Positions 1 through 6,507 of a stretch of 8,095 bases of DNA are shown piece by piece. This DNA is from Bacteroidales bacterium UBA3382 (lineage in GTDB: Bacteria > Bacteroidota > Bacteroidia > Bacteroidales > UBA932). The notes beneath the pieces are model-generated. The model saw only the letters and a program-made list of their open reading frames with translations, did no database searches and had not been told where the DNA came from. Both the position numbers and the translations under genes were made by a program. How positions within the stretch are numbered: the stretch's first letter is position 1; each line of letters begins with the position of its first letter. The stretch covers positions 599 to 8,693 of the forward strand of contig DEPW01000136.1 in NCBI GenBank assembly GCA_002358965.1. The letters are read 5' to 3'.

Positions 1-1125
1 AGCCACCGCATCGATGCCATGCTCAGCGGCACTCAGGCAAGCATCGCCATCAAGCTTTTCGGCGACAATCTGAACGAAATGTTCCGCATAGGGAATCTCA
101 TCAAAGAAAAGATAAGCGCCGTCGAAGGCATAGCCGACCTGAATGTCGAGCAGCAAGTAGAGCGGCCGGAATTGAAAATCGAGCCGCGCGAAGAAATGTT
201 GGCCAAATACGGCATATCCCTCCCTGCTTTCTATGAATTCATCACAGTGAACATGGCAGGAGAGACCGTTTCGCAGGTATACGAAGACGGAAAGAGCTTC
301 AATCTCGTAGTCAGGGCCGATGAGGCTTACAGGGGTACGATGGAAGACATCGCCAACCTGATGATAGACGATGCCGACGGCTGCAAGATACCTCTTTCGT
401 ATGTGGCCGACATCGTATCTTCATCGGGACCTAACACCATCAACAGGGAAAATGTCAAAAGGAAAATAGTGATTTCGGCCAACACCGACGGCCGCGACCT
501 GCTCGGCGTCGTAAAGGACATACAGAAAATCATCGACTCCGAGATAGAGCTTCCTGAAGGTTACCACATCGAATACGGAGGACAGTTCGAGAGCGAAAGA
601 GCCGCAAGCCGGACCTTGCTTCTGACCTCGCTCATGAGCATCGTGGTAATCTTCCTTCTGATGTACATGGAGTTCAAGGATCCTTTGCAGAGCGGGGCAG
701 TGCTGCTGAACCTGCCTCTCGCACTGATCGGAGGAGTCTTCGCCCTGCTGCTTACCACCAAAGAGATAAGCATCCCTGCAATAATAGGTTTCATTTCCCT
801 GTTCGGCATTGCCACCAGGAACGGAATGCTGCTGATAAACAGATACAACATGCTGGAACACGAAGATGCCGGAAAGCTGCGCGCCAACATCATCCACGGC
901 TCTCTCGACAGACTGAACCCGATACTGATGACAGCATTGTCCACAGCGCTCGCCCTCATACCTCTGGCATTAAGAGGCGACCTTCCCGGCAATGAAATCC
1001 AGAGTCCTATGGCAAAAGTAATCCTCGGAGGACTCATTACATCGACTTTCCTCAACGGCTTCATCATCCCGATCGTATACGAATGGATGACAGGAAGGAA
1101 AAAAAGACAAGAAACAAAAGCGTAA
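1..1125 (+). CDS. RND efflux permease, CusA/CzcA-like, C-terminal part (5' end outside window)
   Basis: This is the inner-membrane pump of a proton-driven tripartite efflux system, which passes substrate through a periplasmic adaptor to a TolC-type outer-membrane channel. The frame is open from base 1, where it reads SHRIDAMLSGTQASIAIKLF, a stretch typical of the second periplasmic porter loop of heavy-metal RND pumps. The ATG at 19 is therefore internal, not the start. About 374 codons are present. Family members are usually about 1,000-1,050 residues, so roughly 650 are missing upstream. Five hydrophobic segments fit TM8-TM12: codons at about 613-669, 694-756, 772-834, 916-975 and 1012-1083. 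The TM10 motif FGIATRNGMLLI and the end motif GNEIQSPMAKVILGGL support the family. The charged tail is RKKRQETKA. The stop at 1123-1125 lies five bases before the outer-membrane gene. Substrate (metal or organic) cannot be assigned. By hand alignment, two CusA proton-relay residues are not conserved here. Confidence 0.93.
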   Translation, partial: SHRIDAMLSGTQASIAIKLFGDNLNEMFRIGNLIKEKISAVEGIADLNVEQQVERPELKIEPREEMLAKYGISLPAFYEFITVNMAGETVSQVYEDGKSFNLVVRADEAYRGTMEDIANLMIDDADGCKIPLSYVADIVSSSGPNTINRENVKRKIVISANTDGRDLLGVVKDIQKIIDSEIELPEGYHIEYGGQFESERAASRTLLLTSLMSIVVIFLLMYMEFKDPLQSGAVLLNLPLALIGGVFALLLTTKEISIPAIIGFISLFGIATRNGMLLINRYNMLEHEDAGKLRANIIHGSLDRLNPILMTALSTALALIPLALRGDLPGNEIQSPMAKVILGGLITSTFLNGFIIPIVYEWMTGRKKRQETKA

Positions 1126-1130
1126 ACGAC

Positions 1131-2309
1131 ATGAAATCTCACATATTTACAATCATCCTGTCTGTCATGCCTTTTACAGGCATGGCGCAGGGAATAGACA
1201 CTCTGCTCGCAAATATCGAAAGGAACAATCTCGACCTGCAGGCATTGCGCCATGAAAACGAGGCCTCCATGCTTGAAATCCGGGCGGAAAACAATCTCCA
1301 GCAGGATCTTTCGATTTCGTACAGCCCGTTTTTCTCAAGCGGGACAAACGGAGTATCGAGCTCGGAATTCGTAGCATCGCTCGGATTCGATTTTCCAACG
1401 CAATATGCCGCCAGGGAAAAATGGGGGGACTGTCGCAACGAGGAAATCAACAGCCTGTATTCGCTGCAGCGCAGAGACATACTTCTGGAAGCCGAACTCC
1501 TTTACTTTGAAATCGTCCGGCTCGACAAGGAAAAAAGGCTTTTGGACACAAGGCTCGCGAACGCGGACGAGCTCCTGGCTCTGATGGAAAAACAGTTTTC
1601 AGAAGGAGCTGCGACCGTCATCGAAGTGAACAAAGTCAAGATGGAACGCATGACAATACGCACCCTCGCGGCACAGAACGAAGCATCGCGAAGGACGGCG
1701 CTCCAACAGCTCCAGGCCCTGAACGGAGGGCTTCCGCCGGAAATGCCGGAAGAGGCCGAATACCCGCAGATGCCGGCAGTGCCTGACTTCGAATCGTATT
1801 GCGAATACATCTCAGGAGCCGACCTTTCGATAGTTTCGGCCGGAGCATCAGTAGATGCCGCCGCGCAGGAGATCAAAGTCAACAGACAGAACTGGCTTCC
1901 CAAGTTCGAAGTAGGATACAGACGGAACACAGCCCTCGACGAAGCATCCGACGGTTTCATCGTCGGGATATCCGTACCGCTGTTTTCGGGAAGGAACAAG
2001 ACAAAGGCCGCAAAAGCGAGACATACGGCAGCGATAGCGAACCTTGAAAGCGCCAGACTCCGCTCGATAACCGAAATGAGAGCCAAATATGACGAGATGG
2101 CCGAACTCGAAGAAGCCTTGAAGGAATACGACCTTCCCCTCATGCGCAATACACTCGACGCTTTGAAGAAGGCCGTAACCAACGGACAATTTTCGATAAT
2201 GGACTATTATACCGAAGCCGACAATATCTACGACAGCCTTGCAGGCTATATCTCCCTTGAGAACAGATACAATGTGCTCAAGGCCGAACTTTACAAAAAC
2301 GAGCTTTGA
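1131..2309 (+). CDS. TolC-family outer-membrane efflux protein (OEP)
   Basis: This is probably the outer-membrane channel partner of the RND pump just upstream. The product is 392 residues if started at ATG 1131, which gives a clean signal peptide (MKSHIFTIILSVMPFTGMAQ, cleavage likely after residue 20) five bases after the pump's stop. An in-frame ATG at 1083 would add 16 charged residues and overlap the pump gene, so I rejected it. There is no lipobox cysteine. Two OEP repeats are visible: long amphipathic helices at about 104-197 and 295-390, and strand-like segments at about 60-95 and 254-290. Family-like motifs are EGAATVIEVNKVKM (159-171), NWLPKFEVGY (254-263), GISVPLFSGRNK (279-290) and NGQFSIMDYY (351-360). 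The length suits the short CusC-like OEPs of Bacteroidota. The adaptor (membrane-fusion) gene is not downstream, so it is presumably upstream of the window. The gene ends 21 bases before a convergent gene. Confidence 0.92.
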   Translation: MKSHIFTIILSVMPFTGMAQGIDTLLANIERNNLDLQALRHENEASMLEIRAENNLQQDLSISYSPFFSSGTNGVSSSEFVASLGFDFPTQYAAREKWGDCRNEEINSLYSLQRRDILLEAELLYFEIVRLDKEKRLLDTRLANADELLALMEKQFSEGAATVIEVNKVKMERMTIRTLAAQNEASRRTALQQLQALNGGLPPEMPEEAEYPQMPAVPDFESYCEYISGADLSIVSAGASVDAAAQEIKVNRQNWLPKFEVGYRRNTALDEASDGFIVGISVPLFSGRNKTKAAKARHTAAIANLESARLRSITEMRAKYDEMAELEEALKEYDLPLMRNTLDALKKAVTNGQFSIMDYYTEADNIYDSLAGYISLENRYNVLKAELYKNEL

Positions 2310-2330
2310 ACATAGTCCCCGCCACGGGCG
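2310..2330. other. 21-base convergent junction, no clear terminator
   Basis: This gap separates the stop of the OEP gene (+) from the stop of the last lipoprotein gene (-). It holds only a 4-bp GC stem (CCCG, loop CCA, CGGG, 2318-2328) with no following T-run on either strand. No convincing intrinsic terminator is visible for either operon, so transcripts may overlap or end by another mechanism. Confidence 0.6.
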
Positions 2331-3611
2331 TCAGAATGCAAGCACATACCTGAGCATGCAATTCATGGCGCCTTTGGTATTGTATGCCACCAGGCCGTTG
2401 TAAAACCCCACCACGAACGCATTGTAATCGTCGAACTCCGAGCTGCTCCAATACAGTTCCGGAGAGAACTCGTCGGCAAATCTCAGTTCGGCGAACGATT
2501 CGTTCAATATGTCGCGGACAGGAAGGTCGTTGGTATACAATCCGTTGATATTTCCTTCCATATCCCCTACGATCATCAGCGTGAGTTCCTTGGCCGAAGG
2601 AAAATACCAACCGCTCGTACCTTCCGGCGCCCGGTATTCTTCATTGCCGAGGAAGAACTGCAACCGTTTGATTGCATCCACCTTCCATCCGATATTGTCA
2701 TAGTCGGCATTGAAAGCCCTCATGGCCTGCGTGTTGTTGTAGCCTACGATCTTGTTCAGGTTGTCTTCCAGTTCCTGCCCGGTAGCCGGCGACATGAATT
2801 CCGGAGCATTCTCGACGACCCACTCGCCTACTGTCGAATTGAACGACCGGTAATTGCTCTGCCATGTGCTTGCCTCCTCCACAAGAGACACCACGAGGCC
2901 ATGCGTACATTCAGGAAAATCCCTGCGCAATGTCGGATCGTCTGCGGTAGGATCGCCTGTCCAGAATACTACGCCTATGACATCTTTCTTTGAAAACAGT
3001 TCTGCGGAAGCAGTGCCGTCCGAATAGAAGAAATCCCCTACTTCCGGATCCGCGACCACATATATTTCGCAAGAATCCGCGATTCCTTCGATTTCCGCCC
3101 TGACGACAGCCTGTCCCTTGCCGGCCGCTGTCACTTCCCCGTTTTCGGAAACCGTAGCGACAGACTCGTCGGATGAAGTCCATACTATTTCTTCCGCTCC
3201 GGACGCCGGAACCGTTTCGACAGAAAGCAAGGCGGACTGTCCAGGCTCCATGGTGAGGAAATCCTCCCCTACCGACAACGATTCGGCGGCCTTGACTTCG
3301 ATGATGGCTGTGGCGAACTCGTTTTCCGCACCGGCGGTCACGAAAGCCGTACCCGACCCCACCGCCGTCACAAGTCCGTCATCCGACACCGTAGCCACGG
3401 ACTCGTCGGAGGTGATCCACACTATCTCTACTTCATTTGCGAGCGACTGCGGGAACACCGACGCTTCAAGCTGCAGGGCCTCACCTTTGCACAGAGCTGC
3501 CGCTTCAGTGTTCAGCACGATGTCGTCGACCAACATTCTGCTTTCCTGCGGAGTGCAGGCGGCCATAAACAAGACGGCCATTAAATATGATGATAATATT
3601 ATTGCTCTCAT
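2331..3611 (-). CDS. BIG2 (x2) surface lipoprotein with conserved C-terminal module, paralogue 3
   Basis: Function is unknown; it is probably a surface-anchored protein. The product is 426 residues from ATG 3611. The signal peptide is of lipoprotein type with lipobox MAAC and Cys19; the following residues (TPQES) are only weakly acidic. Two BIG2 Ig-like domains follow, at about 28-107 and 110-186. Each carries the core VW-x-x-SDESVATVS with a following VTA-x-G turn. The C-terminal module spans about 191-426, opening with GDFFYSDGT and continuing with GVVFWTGDP, FPECTHGLVV, GYNNT (290-294), WKVDA (309-313), SGWYFPSAKE (333-342), YWSSSE (387-392) and the terminal LRYVLAF. Its second half resembles Lcl/DUF1566-like domains by eye only. 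The module contains two cysteines (235, 418). The gene lies 16 bases after the stop of the preceding paralogue and is last in the minus-strand operon. A regulatory, enzymatic or binding role cannot be told apart from sequence alone. Confidence 0.88.
   Translation of the reverse strand: MRAIILSSYLMAVLFMAACTPQESRMLVDDIVLNTEAAALCKGEALQLEASVFPQSLANEVEIVWITSDESVATVSDDGLVTAVGSGTAFVTAGAENEFATAIIEVKAAESLSVGEDFLTMEPGQSALLSVETVPASGAEEIVWTSSDESVATVSENGEVTAAGKGQAVVRAEIEGIADSCEIYVVADPEVGDFFYSDGTASAELFSKKDVIGVVFWTGDPTADDPTLRRDFPECTHGLVVSLVEEASTWQSNYRSFNSTVGEWVVENAPEFMSPATGQELEDNLNKIVGYNNTQAMRAFNADYDNIGWKVDAIKRLQFFLGNEEYRAPEGTSGWYFPSAKELTLMIVGDMEGNINGLYTNDLPVRDILNESFAELRFADEFSPELYWSSSEFDDYNAFVVGFYNGLVAYNTKGAMNCMLRYVLAF
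2334..3041 (-). other. Shared C-terminal module, copy 3
   Basis: Codes for residues about 191-426 of the protein at 2331-3611. Aligned by hand with copies at 3631-4335 and 4932-5654, it keeps the same motif order and ends in LR-x-x-LAF. The segment from the glycine after SAKE to YW is 40 residues, as in copy 2. Confidence 0.75.
3054..3530 (-). repeat. Two tandem BIG2-coding units
   Basis: Codes for the two Ig-like domains of the last paralogue. The most similar DNA stretches are 3151-3192 and 3388-3429, which match at 34 of 42 aligned positions by my count. They encode the identical peptide SDESVATVS. The copies otherwise diverge, so this looks like an old domain duplication or local gene conversion. 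Confidence 0.7.
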
Positions 3612-3627
3612 TTTTCAAAAAAATCCA

Positions 3628-4926
3628 TTAAAACGCCAGTATGAAACGCAACTGTCCGTTCGCAAAATCCTTAGGCGCTATCGACGCCCTTCCGTCCGAA
3701 ACATTCACGAAATAGGCATACATCCCGTCATATTCGGAAGAAGTCCAATAGCTTCCCCCTTCGATAACACATCTCTCATCGACCTGCCTTATGGAAGCAT
3801 TCACGATGTCCAGATTGGAGGAAGAGGTTTCCGAAATATCCCAGATGCTCCCTGGATATTCACCTCTCACAAGCAATGACATCTCTTTTGCGGAAGGAAT
3901 GTACCATCCGCTCGTCCCTTCGGGAAGACAATCCGCGCCCAGCAGATAATAGCAATATGTTATCGCCGCATCCACCTTCCAGGCATGGTTCGCGAAGTCC
4001 GAATTGAAATCCAGCAAGGCCCTGGTGTTGTTGTAACCGCAAATCCTGTTCAATGGGGCATTGGCCCCAGTACCGGTAAGCGGAGAGTCGTACTCCGAAT
4101 AGTCGTCGCACCACTGCCCCACGGAAGCTCCGTAGGAAGCATAGCCGAGCTGCCATGCCGAAAGGATGTTTTCGCTTATCGACACGGCAAGGCCTCTGGT
4201 ACACTGCGGATGTTCCGCCCTCAACGCCTCATCGTATTCGGAAGGGTTGCAGGCGTGGAACACGACTGCAACCGGATATTTTCCCGGAAGCAGCGAAGGG
4301 GCGACAGTCCCGTCATCGAAAAGGAAATCCCCGGGTCCTATCACGCCCTGGGAGACCTTCACCTTGCAGTTGGCGGACATCCCGGCCACCTTTACCGTAA
4401 CGAAAGCCTCGCCGGCCGAAAGACCGAGGAACTTACCGGGGGCGACAGGCAGCACTATCGACGAATCGGACGAAGTCCATGCCACTCCCGAAGTATCCGC
4501 ATAAGACGGCTCGAAAACAAATTCGGGAGCTACTGTTTCGCCTATGACGGTCTCGTATTCGCTCTGCCTGAAACCGACCGACGCCAGAGGGCTTTCCGTT
4601 ACAGTCACTACCGAAGCCGCAGAGACTCCGTCGACCGTAACCAAGACCAGAGCCTCCCCTGTCCCGACAGCCGTAACCGTGCCTTCGGGCGAAACCGTCA
4701 CGGTCTCAGGATCGCGGGTTTCCCATACGACAGACGAGTATTCGGCATCGGACGGGGTTATGACCAATGTGAGCGAATAACTGTCCCCCTGTTCCAAAAA
4801 CAGATTTTCCTCATAAATGCCTACCGACAGCCGAGGTCCTTCTTCCTCATGCACGACAGGACCCTCGCAAGAGGCTGCCATATATGCGGCCGCTGCGGCA
4901 AACATCAAACTCAAAATCCTTTTCAT
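3628..4926 (-). CDS. BIG2 (x2) surface lipoprotein with conserved C-terminal module, paralogue 2 (cysteine-rich)
   Basis: Function is unknown; it is a paralogue of its two BIG2 neighbours. ATG 4926 gives 432 residues and a good lipoprotein signal (MKRILSLMFAAAAAYMAASC, Cys20). The acidic stretch EGPVVHEEEG follows, the type of post-cysteine region linked to surface export in Bacteroidota. An in-frame ATG at 4947 would add seven residues and overlap the preceding gene; I prefer 4926. BIG2 domains lie at about 33-110 and 114-192. The C-terminal module (about 198-432) opens with GDFLFDDGT, keeps HPQCTRGLAV, GYNNT (297-301), WKVDA (316-320), SGWYIPSAKE (339-348) and YWTSSE (393-398), and ends LRFILAF. 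It has seven cysteines (226, 242, 273, 296, 325, 333, 386) against two and three in its paralogues. It starts two bases after the preceding stop (TGA-TC-ATG), so translational coupling is likely. Confidence 0.88.
   Translation of the reverse strand: MKRILSLMFAAAAAYMAASCEGPVVHEEEGPRLSVGIYEENLFLEQGDSYSLTLVITPSDAEYSSVVWETRDPETVTVSPEGTVTAVGTGEALVLVTVDGVSAASVVTVTESPLASVGFRQSEYETVIGETVAPEFVFEPSYADTSGVAWTSSDSSIVLPVAPGKFLGLSAGEAFVTVKVAGMSANCKVKVSQGVIGPGDFLFDDGTVAPSLLPGKYPVAVVFHACNPSEYDEALRAEHPQCTRGLAVSISENILSAWQLGYASYGASVGQWCDDYSEYDSPLTGTGANAPLNRICGYNNTRALLDFNSDFANHAWKVDAAITYCYYLLGADCLPEGTSGWYIPSAKEMSLLVRGEYPGSIWDISETSSSNLDIVNASIRQVDERCVIEGGSYWTSSEYDGMYAYFVNVSDGRASIAPKDFANGQLRFILAF
3631..4335 (-). 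other. Shared C-terminal module, copy 2
   Basis: Codes for residues about 198-432 of the protein at 3628-4926. It has the same motif order as the other two copies but the most divergent opening (FDDGT, VVFHACNP) and many extra cysteines. Confidence 0.75.
4351..4830 (-). repeat. Two tandem BIG2-coding units
   Basis: Codes for Ig-like domains at residues about 33-110 and 114-192 of the middle paralogue. Both show the pattern of strand, VVWETRD or VAWTSSD, then a glycine-containing turn and a final VTV/VKV strand. The second is less canonical: the VATV core is replaced by SSIVLPVAPG. Confidence 0.7.
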
Positions 4927-4928
4927 GA

Positions 4929-6488
4929 TCAGAACGCCAGAATACATCTTAAATTGCGCTGAGGATAGCCTTTGCTCTGCGGGCCTACGCTTCCGTTGGA
5001 CATCAGGACATATATCGCCTGCTGGTAGGAAGTCGATTCGGCGCTGGACCAGTAATACGACCCGTACGAAGTGCCGTCCGGAGCCGTATTGATCAGAGGC
5101 TCGCCGCCTATGGCCTGCAACTTGCCGTTAATCACCTCAAGGTTGTCCGTTTCGTTCATGATTTCACTGATATCGTCACGATACTCTCCCGTACAGAGCA
5201 ACGACAACTCCTTTGGCGAAGGCCAATACCATCCGCTGCTGCTTTCCGGAGCCGGCACAGCGTCCCTGTAGTCCAGAATCGGCTGCAATGCATCCACATT
5301 CCAGTCCCAATTGGCTTCTGCCGCATTAAAGGCCTCGATCGCCCTGGTATTGTTGTAACCGAGCATCATGTTGATGATGTCTTCATCCGCAATTGTCGTC
5401 ATAAATCCGCTCGAAGAAGAAGCTATCCAGTCGCCGACCCGTCCCTGGTATATCGAGAATCTCAACTGCCAATAGGCCATTCCCGCATCCTTCATGGCCA
5501 CCACGAGTCCGTTCCGGCAATCGGGATGTTCGCTCCTGAGTATGCCGTCGTCGACAGAAGGATCGCCGACATAGAAGACCACCCCTATAGGGGTCTTCCC
5601 TTCAACCATTACGGGCGATGTCGTCCCGTCGGAAAAATAGATATCGCCTATGCTCAGTTCAGGATCCTCGGGAACATCCTTTACCGTAACCGCACATGAG
5701 GCCTCCTTGCCTGCAGCGCTCACCGTCACCACTGCCTCTCCAGGGGCAAGAGCGGTTACAAGGCCGTCATCCACGGATGCCACTTGCGAAGCGGAGGATT
5801 CCCACACTACTGCATCGTAATCGGCATCAGCCGGGGATATGGTAACAGTCAGAGAGCCTGTCTTGCCGACAATGAGTTCCATCTCTTCAGGAGAGACAGA
5901 TATCTTTTCGACAGGCACTCCCTCTACGGTCACCGCGCATTCGGCGGACTTGTCACCGACAGTCGCCGTCACTACGGCTTCGCCTATGGACACTGCCGAA
6001 ATCATTCCGGATGCGTCGACAAGCACTACGGATTCGTCCGAAGAGCTCCATGACACGGACCTGTCATCGGCGTCTTCAGGGGTTATCTCCACTGACAACT
6101 GGGCAGTCTTGCCTCTGACGACGGATATTTCGGAAGGCACGACTTCGACACCTTCCACCTGGACTGCCGTAACCGTCACTACGCATTCGGCGGAAACAGG
6201 GCCGCACCCGGCTTTAATGACGGTCTCGCCTATGGCCACGGCAGTCACCAGCCCGTCCTGGTCCACGGCGGCTATCCGCTCGTTCAGTGAGGTCCACACG
6301 ACAGTCTTGTCTTCGGCATCTTCAGGGAACACTTCGGCGGTAAGCCTGAAAGTCGTGCCTCTGGTCAGTTCCAAGACATCATTGCTCAGCTCTATGCTTT
6401 CGGCAACCACGGTTTCCGTAGCATTTTCCGGCGTACATGCACAAATCGCCAATGCAAGCGCCGATATGGTCAAAAAACTCGTTTTCAT
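4929..6488 (-). CDS. BIG2 (x3) surface lipoprotein with conserved C-terminal module, paralogue 1
   Basis: Function is unknown; it is the longest of the three paralogues at 519 residues. I chose ATG 6488 because it gives a compact lipoprotein signal (MKTSFLTISALALAICAC, Cys18) and has a GGA about eight bases upstream. In-frame ATGs at 6506 and 6527 would put extra charged residues before the hydrophobic core, and the latter overlaps the preceding gene. After Cys18 comes TPENATE. Three BIG2 domains lie at about 28-107, 111-188 and 192-270, with PEDAEDKTVVWTS, PEDADDRSVSWSS and PADADYDAVVWES at equivalent positions. The C-terminal module (about 279-519) has GDIYFSDGT, GVVFYVGDP, HPDCRNGLVV, GYNNT (377-381), WNVDA (396-400), SGWYWPSPKE (418-427) and YWSSAE (479-484), and ends LRCILAF. 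Relative to its paralogues it carries about seven extra residues before YWSS. It follows the upstream gene by 19 bases. Confidence 0.88.
   Translation of the reverse strand: MKTSFLTISALALAICACTPENATETVVAESIELSNDVLELTRGTTFRLTAEVFPEDAEDKTVVWTSLNERIAAVDQDGLVTAVAIGETVIKAGCGPVSAECVVTVTAVQVEGVEVVPSEISVVRGKTAQLSVEITPEDADDRSVSWSSSDESVVLVDASGMISAVSIGEAVVTATVGDKSAECAVTVEGVPVEKISVSPEEMELIVGKTGSLTVTISPADADYDAVVWESSASQVASVDDGLVTALAPGEAVVTVSAAGKEASCAVTVKDVPEDPELSIGDIYFSDGTTSPVMVEGKTPIGVVFYVGDPSVDDGILRSEHPDCRNGLVVAMKDAGMAYWQLRFSIYQGRVGDWIASSSSGFMTTIADEDIINMMLGYNNTRAIEAFNAAEANWDWNVDALQPILDYRDAVPAPESSSGWYWPSPKELSLLCTGEYRDDISEIMNETDNLEVINGKLQAIGGEPLINTAPDGTSYGSYYWSSAESTSYQQAIYVLMSNGSVGPQSKGYPQRNLRCILAF
4932..5654 (-). 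other. Shared C-terminal module, copy 1
   Basis: Codes for residues about 279-519 of the protein at 4929-6488. The stretch from the glycine after the PSPKE motif to YW is 47 residues here, against 40 in both other copies. The insert region reads LINTAPDGTSYGS. Confidence 0.75.
5679..6407 (-). repeat. Three tandem BIG2-coding units
   Basis: Codes for three successive Ig-like domains of about 78-80 residues each, joined by two- to four-residue linkers. Each has a conserved tryptophan (VVWTS, VSWSS, VVWES), a DGLVTA or SGMISA turn and an ECVVTV, ECAVTV or SCAVTV closing strand with one cysteine. One extra unit compared with each downstream paralogue points to domain gain or loss in the stalk. 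Confidence 0.78.
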
Positions 6489-6507
6489 ATATTTTTCCAA
6501 AATCATA

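Noticed and set aside
1083..1130. Upstream ATG for the OEP gene overlapping the pump gene
   Set aside because: It would place 16 charged residues before the hydrophobic signal core. ATG 1131 gives a normal signal peptide just after the pump's stop.
2318..2328. GC stem (CCCG-CCA-CGGG) as a bidirectional terminator
   Set aside because: A 4-bp stem and no T-run on either strand; too weak to call.
3985..4962. Long plus-strand open frame (325 codons) antisense to the middle BIG2 lipoprotein
   Set aside because: The predicted protein is basic, with many Arg and His, and has no recognisable domain. The opposite strand has a signal peptide, Ig domains and clear paralogues, so this frame is a shadow.
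2331..5654. Diversity-generating retroelement target: C-terminal lectin-like domain on a lipoprotein
   Set aside because: There is no reverse transcriptase, no template repeat, and no cluster of AAY-type codons near the 3' ends. The differences among the three copies are spread out and include changes of every type.
2331..6488. Type IX secretion C-terminal sorting domain, suggested by the shared C-terminal LAF
   Set aside because: All three proteins have lipoprotein signal peptides, and I see no typical sorting-domain motifs. LR-x-x-LAF looks like the last strand of the shared module.
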